A stretch of DNA of 21,092 nucleotides. It comes from Desulfobacterales bacterium (GTDB lineage Bacteria > Desulfobacterota > DSM-4660 > Desulfatiglandales > Desulfatiglandaceae). The notes below the pieces were generated by a model, which saw only the letters and a program-made list of their open reading frames with translations, had not been told where the DNA came from and searched no databases. The DNA lies in assembly GCA_022013615.1 (NCBI GenBank), contig JAKLQB010000916.1, forward strand, positions 1 to 21,092. The letters are read 5' to 3'. Made by a program: the position numbers and the translations under genes. Below, piece by piece: positions 13,015 through 20,881 of this stretch; within the stretch, counting starts at the first letter, position 1, and each line of letters starts with the position of its first letter.

Positions 13015-13605
13015 ATGAATTACGAACGTCTCTTACAAATTGAAAAACTTTTTTTCTCTCATGAGGAAGTGGCCCACGCCCTTAATATTCAACCTGCATC
13101 GGCAGCGGTCTTGTGCAGCCGTTATGCAAAAAAGGGGCTGCTAACAAGACTAAAGAGAGGACTTTATTTAAGAACTGAAACCCTCAGGTATTTAGAGCAG
13201 ACAGATATTTTTCGAATCGCAAACTTCCTCCAGGTGCCATCATATATATCTTTATTGACTGCCCTATCCTTTTATGGCATCAGCACACAGGTGCAAAGAG
13301 GCTTTATCGAGTGCATTGCTGTCAAACGAACAAGGGCATTTCAGGTGAGAGAATTTTCCTTTCATTATGTGAAGATAAAGCCCGATCTCTATGGCGGCTT
13401 CGTGAAAAGAGAAGGCTATTTCATTGCACTCCCTGAAAAAGCCATTCTGGATGCCTGTTACCTTGCGTCCGCAGGCCGCTATGCTTTTGACATTCCCTCG
13501 CTGGACTTCACCAAGTTTAATAAAAAAGTTCTCACAGAACTATCTGTAATGTACCCATTAAAGACCATAAAATATCTCGAGAGGCACTATGCAAAGATTA
13601 AATGA
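13015..13605 (+). CDS. abiEi: Type IV toxin-antitoxin system AbiEi-family antitoxin
   Basis: From ATG 13015 the product has 196 residues. The N-terminal winged helix-turn-helix (about 1-52: QIEKLFFSHEEVAHALNIQP, ARYAKKGL-like SRYAKKGLLTRLKRGLYL) is the DNA-binding part. The C-terminal domain contains YFIALPEKAILDACYLAS, matching the PEKAxLDxxYL signature of AbiEi. It represses its own operon and counteracts AbiEii without direct binding. An in-frame upstream ATG at 12937 would add 26 residues of low-complexity sequence crossing the operator-like dyad, so I reject it. No good Shine-Dalgarno is visible. It overlaps the toxin gene by 17 bases, the usual antitoxin-first arrangement. Confidence 0.9.
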   Translation: MNYERLLQIEKLFFSHEEVAHALNIQPASAAVLCSRYAKKGLLTRLKRGLYLRTETLRYLEQTDIFRIANFLQVPSYISLLTALSFYGISTQVQRGFIECIAVKRTRAFQVREFSFHYVKIKPDLYGGFVKREGYFIALPEKAILDACYLASAGRYAFDIPSLDFTKFNKKVLTELSVMYPLKTIKYLERHYAKIK

Positions 13606-14269
13606 TCATGAAGCATTTGAAATGGCCATGCTCCATTGGCTTGGATCAAAGCGTTTTCTCGGATCCCTTGCCTTTGGTGGGGGGACAATGCTCAGGCTCT
13701 GCCACGAACTTCCCCGATATTCTCTTGACCTGGATTTCTGGTTTTTCAAAGAACAGAACTATGATCAATTCTATGATCAGCTCTCCAACGCCCTTTTCCA
13801 GGACCACGATGTTACCGATGTTCAAAACAAGCATTATTCGATCCTCGCAGAAATCCGAAGACAAAAGGGGATGCCAAAATTGAAGATAGAGATCCGAAAG
13901 ACAATAGCTCATCTGGGCAGCACTGAAGAAAAAATTGCCTTCTCACCTAATTTCTCTGCCCAGATTTTGGTGAGGGGTTTTACATTAAAACAGATGCTGA
14001 GAAACAAGGTACTCGCCCTTATAGACCGGGGAGAAATACGGGATGCTTTTGACCTCGAATTCTTAGTCCGAAAAGGCACAGCGCTGGAGCTTACGGAAAA
14101 GGAAAAGCAAGAGGTTTTGAAGAAATTAAAAGGGTTCAGGAAGAAGGATTTTGATGTGCAACTTGGAAGTATTTTGCAACCAGACTTGAGAAATTATTAC
14201 CGGCAGCAGAGGTTTGTATATCTGCAGGAAAAACTTTCATTTGATTCATTTGAAGTCCTCAACGCTTGA
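13589..14269 (+). CDS. abiEii: AbiEii/AbiGii-family nucleotidyltransferase toxin
   Basis: 226 residues. Nucleotidyltransferase motif I is visible as FGGGTMLRL (29-37) followed by RYSLDLDFW with the DxD metal ligands D47 and D49. Further on K140 and the typical LALIDRGEIRDAFDLEFLV (142-160) mark the AbiEii family (DUF1814), which modifies tRNA or other targets with NTPs and arrests growth, giving phage defence by abortive infection. GAGAGG lies 5 bases before ATG 13589, inside the antitoxin gene, so translation is coupled. It is full length with key residues intact, so probably active. Phage defence or element stabilisation is inferred from the family. Confidence 0.92.
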   Translation: MQRLNDHEAFEMAMLHWLGSKRFLGSLAFGGGTMLRLCHELPRYSLDLDFWFFKEQNYDQFYDQLSNALFQDHDVTDVQNKHYSILAEIRRQKGMPKLKIEIRKTIAHLGSTEEKIAFSPNFSAQILVRGFTLKQMLRNKVLALIDRGEIRDAFDLEFLVRKGTALELTEKEKQEVLKKLKGFRKKDFDVQLGSILQPDLRNYYRQQRFVYLQEKLSFDSFEVLNA

Positions 14270-14572
14270 TAAGAAAGGTCAAAGTGCGAGAAAAAAAAGA
14301 AAAAAATATCTCACACAGAGACGCACACAGAGGTAAAAAACATTCTTATGCAACTGAACTTTATCACTTCCAAGATTATTGCGGCCGCCATAAATGTACA
14401 TAAGAAGCAGCTTTTAGCCTATTTGCCCTTGGCAAATAAGCCTTTATAAATCCCGTCTTGTCAAACAAATAGGGAAATTGGGGCAGAAAGAAATCGTCCA
14501 AATTGATAAGGCCTTAAGGATTCATCTGGAATTATCATAGCAATCAGAGGATCGATCCTGTTCGAATCTGGA
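14270..14572. other. Intergenic region downstream of the abiE module
   Basis: It contains the inverted relative of the left-flank repeat (TATCTCACACAGAGACGCAC at about 14307-14326), a perfect inverted repeat TATTTGCC-CTT-GGCAAATA (14420-14438), a second TTGTCAAACAAAT (about 14459-14471) and a 12-bp palindrome AGGATCGATCCT (14548-14559). No gene is seen. Confidence 0.5.
14420..14438. repeat. Perfect inverted repeat TATTTGCC-CTT-GGCAAATA
   Basis: 8-bp arms with a 3-base spacer, about 150 bases after the toxin stop. There is no T run, so it is a hairpin or protein-binding dyad rather than a terminator. Confidence 0.45.
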
Positions 14573-15079
14573 TTACAGACATACTTTTTCTCTGAAACCA
14601 AAACGTATGCTGTTGTCCATGTAGTAGATAAGAGAGGGTTTGAAGCGGTATAGCTTCACCCGAAACCGGCTTGTAAAGGCACTTAGATCCAGAGCCTGTC
14701 CGGGTGAAAAGAACTCCTTTGTAAAAGCGAACTTTTTGAGGTACGCCCGCACGGCTTCAATTGCTTCCAGGCCGGGAGAGATGTTCTCGACGCTCCCGGA
14801 CATCTGTACTCCGCGAATCTCCTGCCATGTGGACGCAGGAGCATAGATGGCCGAAGACGCTTGATTACTGGCCAAAGATTCCTGGATATGCCTGGATGCG
14901 GGGGCACTGAAAAAGTAAAAGCGATACTTTAAATATGCATAATAAACCGGTGCAGCCCAAGCAATATTTTCCATTGCCGTGGCCAAAGTCATTGTGCTTT
15001 GCGCCTTAATGAGATCCTCGGTCATATTTTTGAGGTCTTGCTCAGTTGGATTTGGATCAGTCTTGTCACTCATGACCAT
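14573..15079 (-). CDS. YhbP-like (UPF0306) pyridoxamine 5'-phosphate oxidase-fold protein
   Basis: About 168 residues from ATG 15079 (ATG 15073 and TTG 15085 are alternatives; GGAG sits 9 bases before 15079). The split-barrel flavin fold shows as TLATAMENIAWAAPVYYAYL, FYFFSAPASRHIQESLASN, IRGVQMSGSVENI and the C-terminal VKLYRFKPSLIYYMDNSIRF followed by GF, matching the E. coli YhbP pattern of RGVQ..G and DN..GFG. Members bind FMN or related cofactors; the substrate is not known. It follows the C26 peptidase gene by 22 bases and is probably cotranscribed with it and the GNAT gene. Confidence 0.8.
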   Translation of the reverse strand: MVMSDKTDPNPTEQDLKNMTEDLIKAQSTMTLATAMENIAWAAPVYYAYLKYRFYFFSAPASRHIQESLASNQASSAIYAPASTWQEIRGVQMSGSVENISPGLEAIEAVRAYLKKFAFTKEFFSPGQALDLSAFTSRFRVKLYRFKPSLIYYMDNSIRFGFREKVCL

Positions 15080-15101
15080 ATACAATCGCTCCGCGATTCT
15101 A

Positions 15102-15860
15102 TCAGTGGGTCATCTTCTGTCTGGCCGCCTCGACCAGGGCGGCAAAGATTTTAGTGGAGGCCTCATCGTGCATCCAGGTGCCCTCGGCATGCCACTGAAT
15201 ACCTACAAGAAAAGGATAATCAGGTTTTTCAATGGCTTCAATGATTCCGTCGCTCGCAGTGGCTGAAGTGACAAAATCCGGGGGCAAATCCTTGACCGCC
15301 TGATGATGGTTGCTGTTTACCCAGACAGTCTCGGACTCAAGTATCTTGAAGAGCCTGGCACCCCTGGCCACTCTGACCGTATGAGTGTTGGTCCCTTTTA
15401 TGGCCTTTTGATTGTGGTCCAGACAGCCGGGCATCTGGGAATAAATATCCTGATACAGGGTCCCGCCAAAAGCCACACTTATAACCTGAATGCCACGGCA
15501 GATCCCGAGAATCGGGATATCCAGCTTTTCGGCCTCCCTGGTTAACTCTATTTCTATCAGGTCCCTTTCGTAATCCATCTCCCCGATGCCTACTATTGGC
15601 TCTTCACCAAAAAACCGGGGGCAAACGTCTCTTCCTCCGGTCAGAAGCAGGCCGTCAATGCGGTCAAGCACTGCCCTGGTCGCCTCAAGGTCCTTTAATA
15701 CAGGGATCAATACAGGAATACCTCCGGCAGATTCAACACCTCTGGAATATTCGCGAAAAACTGCGTCTAAATATTTCCCAGGGGCATTCTGGACCCAATC
15801 CGAACTGCTGATGGATAAACATGTCAGGCCAATCAACGGTTTTGTAGATTTTATTGTCAT
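15102..15860 (-). CDS. Gamma-glutamyl-gamma-aminobutyrate hydrolase family (peptidase C26) protein
   Basis: 252 residues from ATG 15860 (AGGAGG about 11 bases upstream); a TTG at 15899 would extend it by 13 residues and is less likely. It is a class-I glutamine amidotransferase fold with LLLTGGRDVCP near 71, nucleophile C121 in ILGICRGIQVISVAFGG, HHQAVKD at 185-191 and the catalytic pair H224/E226 in GIQWHAEG. The usual WHPE reads WHAE. Family members hydrolyse gamma-glutamyl bonds, as PuuD does in putrescine breakdown. No other putrescine gene is near, so the substrate is open. It lies 61 bases after the GNAT gene. Confidence 0.88.
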   Translation of the reverse strand: MTIKSTKPLIGLTCLSISSSDWVQNAPGKYLDAVFREYSRGVESAGGIPVLIPVLKDLEATRAVLDRIDGLLLTGGRDVCPRFFGEEPIVGIGEMDYERDLIEIELTREAEKLDIPILGICRGIQVISVAFGGTLYQDIYSQMPGCLDHNQKAIKGTNTHTVRVARGARLFKILESETVWVNSNHHQAVKDLPPDFVTSATASDGIIEAIEKPDYPFLVGIQWHAEGTWMHDEASTKIFAALVEAARQKMTH

Positions 15861-15921
15861 GTATTCTTCGGCCTCCTGACGAACACTTTGAACATCCAAT
15901 TTTTATGCTAAGGAAAAGCAT

Positions 15922-16389
15922 CTAATCCAGGGGCAACTCCATGAATTCTGAGCCTGGGATGGGGTTGTATCGATAGGACCTGATCTTCTTAAACCCCAGT
16001 GACACATACAGCGCCCTTGCCTTTTCCATGGATGGAACCGTGTCCAGGCGCATGCGGGCATATTTGATCTGCCTGGCTTCCTCAATGATAGCTCCAGCCA
16101 GTGCTCTGCCCATGCCCAAACCCCTGAACTGCGGTTTCACATAAAGCCTTTTCATCTCACATATTCCGTGGCTTATCTTCCTCAGTCCAATGCATCCGGC
16201 AGGCTTATCTTCATACATGGCAACCAGCAGACGCCCAGCCGGTGAGGCATACTGGCCAGGGAGGGTAGAAAACTCTTCTTCAAAATCCTGAAAATCCAGA
16301 TCAAAGTCAAGAGATGTGGCATATTCTTTAAAAATATTCCTGGCGAGTTCAAGGTTTTTCCCTGTCTCAGCTTGAAGGATTGTCAGCAT
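15922..16389 (-). CDS. GNAT-family N-acetyltransferase
   Basis: 155 residues covering one GNAT domain: a beta strand with ICEMKRLYVKPQFRGLGMGR, where RGLGMG is the acetyl-CoA pyrophosphate loop, and the C-terminal ARALYVSLGFKKIRSYRYNP with the usual YxxxGF. It transfers acetyl from acetyl-CoA to an unknown amine. ATG 16389 has GAGGCG 6 bases upstream. It is first gene of a likely three-gene minus-strand unit with the C26 peptidase and the YhbP-like protein. Such small GNATs often act on amino acids or polyamines, but nothing here fixes the substrate. Confidence 0.88.
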   Translation of the reverse strand: MLTILQAETGKNLELARNIFKEYATSLDFDLDFQDFEEEFSTLPGQYASPAGRLLVAMYEDKPAGCIGLRKISHGICEMKRLYVKPQFRGLGMGRALAGAIIEEARQIKYARMRLDTVPSMEKARALYVSLGFKKIRSYRYNPIPGSEFMELPLD

Positions 16390-16558
16390 AGAGACGCCTC
16401 AACATTCCTTGCCGGGAAATATTGCATAGGGCAAAGGGAAATTTTTCTGGTTTTCATATTACGATTCAGAAAGTCAATGCCATTCAGTTAATGTAGGTTC
16501 CTTTAAAGCCCACTTTTTAAAGGGGGATTTTTCAAGTGGTTTATTAAATCCCCCCCGG

Positions 16559-16620
16559 CCCCCCTTTTCAAAAGGGGGGAGTGCTTGAAGCCCCTTTTCA
16601 AAAGGCGGGAGTGTTTAGCA
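16559..16620. repeat. 30-bp tandem repeat with CCCCTTTTCAAAAGGGG palindrome
   Basis: Two units, each beginning CCCCTTTTCAAAAGG and followed by GGGGAGTGCTT or CGGGAGTGTTT, repeat with period 30. The first forms 10-bp arms CCCCCCTTTT/AAAAGGGGGG. It is preceded by the separate inverted repeat GGGGGATTT...AAATCCCCC at 16522-16554. Typical intergenic palindromic repeats of large environmental proteobacterial genomes. Confidence 0.65.
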
Positions 16621-16743
16621 TACCATCATTCAGGTCTTTTTCCAAAGCACAAAAAAAGATAGTAACCCTGAACCTATGAACATTTAGCAAATATTTATGG
16701 GCGTCAAAACCATAAATTTGGACTTTTTACTAGACCATCATTT

Positions 16744-16765
16744 ATTTGTTTTAAAAAAAACAAAT
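16744..16765 (+). promoter_or_regulatory. Perfect 9-bp inverted repeat upstream of the receiver gene
   Basis: ATTTGTTTT-AAAA-AAAACAAAT, followed by TTTTTG, about 50 bases before the receiver start codon. It could be an operator or an AT-rich hairpin. Its ATTTGT/ACAAAT ends recall the dyad before abiEi, which may be coincidence in AT-rich DNA. Confidence 0.4.
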
Positions 16766-16813
16766 TTTTGCTATGAAGGTAATAATAATCCTTGAATGGA
16801 GGCAAAAAAACCA

Positions 16814-17314
16814 ATGACTTCAGAAAGTCCCCTGAAAGACAAAGTCGTTCTGGTGGTAGATGACGAGCCTGATGTACTGGAAACAGTGGCGGAAGAGCTT
16901 GACATGTGCCTTGTTCACAAAGCGGGTGATTATGACACTGCCCTGCAATACCTACTGAGTTATACGTATGATATTGTAATCCTTGATATCATGGGTGTAA
17001 GAGGTTTTGAGCTTTTAAAAAATGCCGTATCCAGAGGATTTCCAACTGTAATGCTCACCGCTCATGCCCTTTCGCCGGAATCATTGAAAAAATCCATAAA
17101 ACTGGGCGCTGTTTCTTTTCTTCCCAAGGAAAAGACGTCGGAACTTACATCATTTCTTGAAGACGTGGTATTGGAAAGGGGTAAGCCGGTCTGGCAAAAG
17201 CTTTTTGATAGACTGGGCAAATACTTTAACAGGCGATTTGGCCCTGACTGGAAAGAAAAAGATAAGTTTTTCAAAGAGTTTGAAGAAGAGTTGAAAGAAA
17301 GCCTTAAAGACTAA
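16814..17314 (+). CDS. Stand-alone response regulator (receiver domain with charged tail)
   Basis: 166 residues from ATG 16814. A GGAGG at 16798-16802 overlaps an earlier in-frame ATG (16796), so the later start is preferred, with an 11-base spacing. The receiver domain (about 8-120) has the acidic pair in VVDDEPD, phospho-acceptor Asp in IVILDIMG, T in MLTAHA and the conserved lysine in FLPKEK. The tail of about 45 residues (FNRRFGPDWKEKDKFFKEFE and following) is amphipathic and lacks a DNA-binding domain, so output is probably protein-protein. No kinase lies next to it. It is followed by an Hfq-like protein gene 142 bases downstream in the same direction. Confidence 0.9.
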   Translation: MTSESPLKDKVVLVVDDEPDVLETVAEELDMCLVHKAGDYDTALQYLLSYTYDIVILDIMGVRGFELLKNAVSRGFPTVMLTAHALSPESLKKSIKLGAVSFLPKEKTSELTSFLEDVVLERGKPVWQKLFDRLGKYFNRRFGPDWKEKDKFFKEFEEELKESLKD

Positions 17315-17323
17315 TCGTGTCTA

Positions 17324-17352
17324 CTCAGGTTCAGGGGTTCAGGGGTTTAGGG
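17324..17352. repeat. 8-bp GGTTCAGG-type tandem repeat
   Basis: Successive units AGGTTCAG, GGGTTCAG and GGGTTTAG follow each other with period 8 in the spacer between the receiver and the Hfq-like gene. Confidence 0.5.
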
Positions 17353-17456
17353 TAGCTGATGAAAACTGAACGGTGAACCTGACGACCTAAGTTACGACGA
17401 ACCTTGATCCACAAGTTTAATATCATTTTGCGATTTTATATATTGAAGGAATACCA

Positions 17457-18047
17457 ATGGGTTATCTTTCAGGACTCCAGGAATATCTGGATAAGGTGTA
17501 CAACATCTCAATTTTCGATCAGGCCCTTGCCTCAAACCAGCCATGGCAAATGCACATCCATAGCCATCGCATTATAAAAGTCAGGATTCTGGAAAACCTT
17601 AAATACGACCTGTGTTTCAACATTGATGGGGCAGGTGATGAGATCCTGCCCAAGACCCATGTCAAGCTCATCTACCCCGAAGACCTGGCCGGGTCTGTAA
17701 CACCGCTCGTAAAAACAGACAAAAAGGTGAGGGACCTTGCCCTGGAACCTATACCTTCCCCGAGAAACAGATATCATATCAAGAACAAATCCCTTTTTCC
17801 CCTGATGGAAGAAAAAACCGTGGTGTTCTTTACCCTTCTTGAGGGTGAAATCATTAAAGGCATTGTTGCCGGTTTCAGCCGATATGAAATCACGGTCAAC
17901 ATGAAGGGGGGAATTCCGGTTACAATCCTGAGGCACAGCATCTACGATCTGCGCGACAAAAAAGGACGGTGTTTCATGAAATCCTTCCAGGAAACACACA
18001 GGGATTGGGAAAAAAGCCCACTTTTTGTGTCATCGCCAGAGAAATGA
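17457..18047 (+). CDS. Hfq/Sm-like protein, possibly with two Sm domains
   Basis: 196 residues, ATG 17457 with AAGGA 7 bases upstream. The C-terminal segment (about 118-167: KTVVFFTLLEGEIIKGIVAG, FSRYEITVNMKGGIPVTILR, HSIYDLR) follows Hfq closely: FFLxxGxxIxGxVxxFxxY in Sm1 and GGxPVxIxRHxI in Sm2, with RHSIYD in place of Hfq KHAIST. The N-terminal part (about 28-75: QMHIHSHRIIKVRILENLKY, DLCFNIDGAGDEILPKTHVK, LIY) has a similar strand-turn-strand layout and could be a second, diverged Sm unit. It is about twice the length of Hfq. RNA binding is inferred from fold only. The neighbour is a stand-alone receiver gene upstream. Confidence 0.65.
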   Translation: MGYLSGLQEYLDKVYNISIFDQALASNQPWQMHIHSHRIIKVRILENLKYDLCFNIDGAGDEILPKTHVKLIYPEDLAGSVTPLVKTDKKVRDLALEPIPSPRNRYHIKNKSLFPLMEEKTVVFFTLLEGEIIKGIVAGFSRYEITVNMKGGIPVTILRHSIYDLRDKKGRCFMKSFQETHRDWEKSPLFVSSPEK

Positions 18048-18112
18048 GAAATACTTCAGACAGGATTTACGGGATTGACCTGATTTTGTAAAAAAGAGGT
18101 AAAGAATCTTGT

Positions 18113-18193
18113 TTATCCTGTTATCCGTTGTATTATCCGTTATCCGTTATCCGTTATCCGTTCACCGTTGCCCGTCCTCCGTTGCCCGTTGCA
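18113..18193. repeat. Heptameric tandem repeat GTTATCC and variants
   Basis: About ten units of 7 bp: GTTATCC several times in a row, then GTTCACC, GTTGCCC, GTCCTCC, GTTGCCC. The array ends a few bases from the topA stop codon. Just upstream (18057-18085) is a looser decamer pattern GGATTTAC-GGGATTGACC-TGATTTTG, whose relative GGGATTACATGATTTC occurs on the other side of topA (about 20811-20826). Confidence 0.75.
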
Positions 18194-18195
18194 GG

Positions 18196-20775
18196 TTAGG
18201 GTTGACTGACGTTTTGGATCTGCGGCGTGTAGGCATCGCCAACGGGATTTCCGTCCATTTTTCGAATGATCGGCTGGGGATGGGCTTTTTCGTGCTCCTC
18301 GAGCGCCTTTCCCCACTTTTCTTTTATCTTGCTGTCACGTGAGGCCCAGCCCAGTCTCCCGCGGCACTTTGGAAACTTCGAACAACTCAGCCATGGCCCC
18401 CGTGCTCCACGTCGAAGGTTCACTGGCGCTCCGCAATTGGGGCACGGCAAATCTGTGATCAATGGTGGAACCTTCGGAGGACTGACACAGCCTTTCTTGT
18501 CCAGGTTTACGATGCCATCGCATTCAGGGTATTTAGTGCAACTGAGAAATGCTCCAAAACGCCCTTTACGCATCAGAGTTGTCGCGCCGCACTTAGGACA
18601 GGCCACGTCCGTCTGTGCCGGCTCAACTGGTTTGCCGTCATTGTCTATAGGCGCTGCATACTTGCAGTCCGGGTATTTGGAACAACTCAAGAATCGACCG
18701 TTGCGACCAAAACGATACACCGTGTCACTGCCGCATTCAGGGCATTTATACGGGGCTGGCTGGGTTTCGGCTTTTGCATGCCCCATGCCTTCGTATGCCG
18801 CATCCAGACTTTGCTTGAATGGTCCGTAGAAATTTTGAAGCATCTGAACCCAATCGGCCTGCTTTTCTTCAACATCGTCGAGTTGCTGCTCCATGTCGCG
18901 CGTATAGCTGACTTCAAAGATCTCAGGAAACGCTTCTATCAGTTTATCGGTTACGACCTTGGCCAGATCTGTCGCGTGGAATCGATTTTGAATTTTTTCC
19001 ACATATCTGCGGGTCTGAATGACCTGAATGATCTGGGCATATGTGCTGGGCCTCCCTATGCCTTCGGCTTCCAGCTTTCGAACAAGTGATGCCTCAGTAT
19101 ATCGCGGAGGCGGTGCAGTGAAATGCTGTGTGGGATTGATTTGCAACATGGCCAACTGCTGTTCTTCGGTCACATGCGGCAACACGGCTTCATCTGAGTT
19201 ACTGGGTACACCGACCACTTTATAATGCCCGTCAAAGACAAGCACGCGACCGGTGGCACGAAAGGTCATTTCCTGTCCCTCAGTAGTCCCGGTGATCAAA
19301 ACAGTGGTTGCGTCCCATTGGGCGTCAGTCATCTGGCAGGCTACAAATCGTTCCCAGATGATCTTGTATAATTTGTACTGGCGGTCATTCAAGGACGAGC
19401 GAATACGGTCAGGTGTCAGGTTTACATCGGTGGGTCGGATTGCTTCATGAGCTTCCTGTGCTGATTTGTTGGAGGAAGAAAAGAAGTTTGCCTTTGCCGG
19501 CAGGTATGGCTCACCAAACTGCGAACCAATGTAATGCCTGGCCATCTTAATCGCTTCACCGGCAAGGACCGTGGAATCTGTTCGCATATAGGTAATAAGA
19601 CCCACCGAACCCATGCCATCAATTGGCACACCTTCATACAGATCCTGGGCAACGCGCATTGTGGATTGGGCAGTAAAACCCAACTGGCTTGCTGCCGTCT
19701 GCTGAAGCGTACTGGTGATGAAAGGCGCAAAAGGCCGGCTTTTAGTGCGTTTGGTTTGAACCGACTTCACCCGCCATTCCGGTCCGCCAGCCACGTGACC
19801 TCTCAGGCGGATGACCTGCTGAGCTGGTCCCCTGGCTTTTGAAACTTGTTTTCCGATTTTTTCATCGAGTTCAAAGCCCGCCATTTTTGCGGCTGCCAGA
19901 GCCGCTTCCACGTCTTTCGGGTCGAACTTCCTGCCATTGATCCGGATCAATTCCGCTGCAACACAATTGTGCTCAGCCAGCCAACCGTTCTTTTCCCGCA
20001 CCGTCCTGCCGTTGGTATTTCGACCGTTTCGTTTTTCAGGCGCTTCGGCCAACCACTTGAGCCACTCTGCGGCTTTAGACGCGGGATCGGTTAGATCGGT
20101 GGTGAAGTAGCCAATGACCTTCCAGTACTCATCCGGTGTGAACGCCTCGATCTCGCGCTCCCGCTCCACCACTAACCTGACTGCCACAGATTGCACTCGC
20201 CCAGCGCTCAGTCCACCGGCAACTTTTCTCCACAACAGCGGTGAAACCTGATAACCGACGATCCTGTCAAGGATCCTGCGCGCCTGTTGTGCGTTGACCT
20301 TGGGCATATCAATCAAACGTGGACTGCGGAAGGCCTTCTCTATTTCACTCTTGGTGATTGCGTTAAACACAACGCGTTTGCCATCTTCCTGTTTGACATT
20401 CAACGCCTCGGCCAAATGCCAGGCAATAGCTTCCCCTTCACGGTCCATGTCCGTTGCCAGCCAGATGCCTGAGGCATTTTTTGCCGCCTTTTTCAATTCC
20501 TTGACCGTCGCCCCCTTGCCCTTAATGATCTGGTATGTGGGTTTGAAATCATGATCGAGATCCACGCCTGGCACAGGGTCCTTGATCCCCTTGGGGTTTT
20601 TGTTCGGCAGGTCTCGAACATGACCCACAGAAGCCATAACCACATAGTCTGAACCTAAATATTTATTAATCGTTCGCGCCTTGGCCGGCGATTCCACAAT
20701 AACCAACTGCCTGCCGGTCATATCTGCTGTGGCGGTAAATTTCTTTTTATGTGTTGTCGATATCTTCTTAGCCAT
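18196..20775 (-). CDS. topA: DNA topoisomerase I (type IA, omega protein)
   Basis: 859 residues, normal length. It relaxes negative supercoils by single-strand passage. The N-terminal Toprim domain shows LVIVESPAKARTINKYLG and ATDMDREGEAIAWHLAE with the DxDxE metal site. The catalytic tyrosine lies in GLITYMRTDST. FAPFITSTLQQTAASQLGF and GIGRPSTYAQIIQ are further type IA signatures. Three four-cysteine zinc ribbons end the protein (CPECG...CSKYPDC, CPKCG...CTKYPEC, CPNCG...CSKFPKC). Start ATG 20775 with AGAAG just upstream. It follows dprA by 106 bases, a widespread gene order. Its downstream and upstream spacers carry related short repeats. No key residue is missing. Confidence 0.97.
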   Translation of the reverse strand: MAKKISTTHKKKFTATADMTGRQLVIVESPAKARTINKYLGSDYVVMASVGHVRDLPNKNPKGIKDPVPGVDLDHDFKPTYQIIKGKGATVKELKKAAKNASGIWLATDMDREGEAIAWHLAEALNVKQEDGKRVVFNAITKSEIEKAFRSPRLIDMPKVNAQQARRILDRIVGYQVSPLLWRKVAGGLSAGRVQSVAVRLVVEREREIEAFTPDEYWKVIGYFTTDLTDPASKAAEWLKWLAEAPEKRNGRNTNGRTVREKNGWLAEHNCVAAELIRINGRKFDPKDVEAALAAAKMAGFELDEKIGKQVSKARGPAQQVIRLRGHVAGGPEWRVKSVQTKRTKSRPFAPFITSTLQQTAASQLGFTAQSTMRVAQDLYEGVPIDGMGSVGLITYMRTDSTVLAGEAIKMARHYIGSQFGEPYLPAKANFFSSSNKSAQEAHEAIRPTDVNLTPDRIRSSLNDRQYKLYKIIWERFVACQMTDAQWDATTVLITGTTEGQEMTFRATGRVLVFDGHYKVVGVPSNSDEAVLPHVTEEQQLAMLQINPTQHFTAPPPRYTEASLVRKLEAEGIGRPSTYAQIIQVIQTRRYVEKIQNRFHATDLAKVVTDKLIEAFPEIFEVSYTRDMEQQLDDVEEKQADWVQMLQNFYGPFKQSLDAAYEGMGHAKAETQPAPYKCPECGSDTVYRFGRNGRFLSCSKYPDCKYAAPIDNDGKPVEPAQTDVACPKCGATTLMRKGRFGAFLSCTKYPECDGIVNLDKKGCVSPPKVPPLITDLPCPNCGAPVNLRRGARGPWLSCSKFPKCRGRLGWASRDSKIKEKWGKALEEHEKAHPQPIIRKMDGNPVGDAYTPQIQNVSQP

Positions 20776-20838
20776 TTTCTTCTTTCACTTTTTTTGACGG
20801 GATTACATGATTTCTTTTATCTTGTCTATCCATGCCTG

Positions 20839-20855
20839 CCCCGCGCATGGCGGGG
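20839..20855. repeat. CCCCGC hairpin between dprA and topA
   Basis: CCCCGC-GCATG-GCGGGG, a 6-bp G/C stem with 5-base loop and no T run, so a palindromic intergenic repeat rather than a terminator. The CCATGCC just upstream of it adds a second short palindromic unit. Confidence 0.5.
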
Positions 20856-20881
20856 TACATCCTGTCTAAAAATAATAATAA

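Larger units (their letters stand above)
16390..16813. other. Divergent intergenic region with GC-run palindromes
   Basis: It contains a GCATAGGG copy (16424), an inverted repeat GGGGGATTT...AAATCCCCC (16522-16554), a 30-bp tandem repeat carrying the palindrome CCCCTTTTCAAAAGGGG (16559-16620) and an AT-rich perfect inverted repeat just before the receiver gene (16744-16765). No gene is seen. Confidence 0.55.

Noticed and set aside
12789..14333. CRISPR array or integron near the abiE module
   Set aside because: Repeats are few, degenerate and irregularly spaced; no spacers of uniform length, cas genes, integrase or attC-like structure.
18196..20775. Horizontal acquisition of topA
   Set aside because: The protein style and related short repeats on both sides suggested it, but dprA-topA order is normal and no composition computation could be made.
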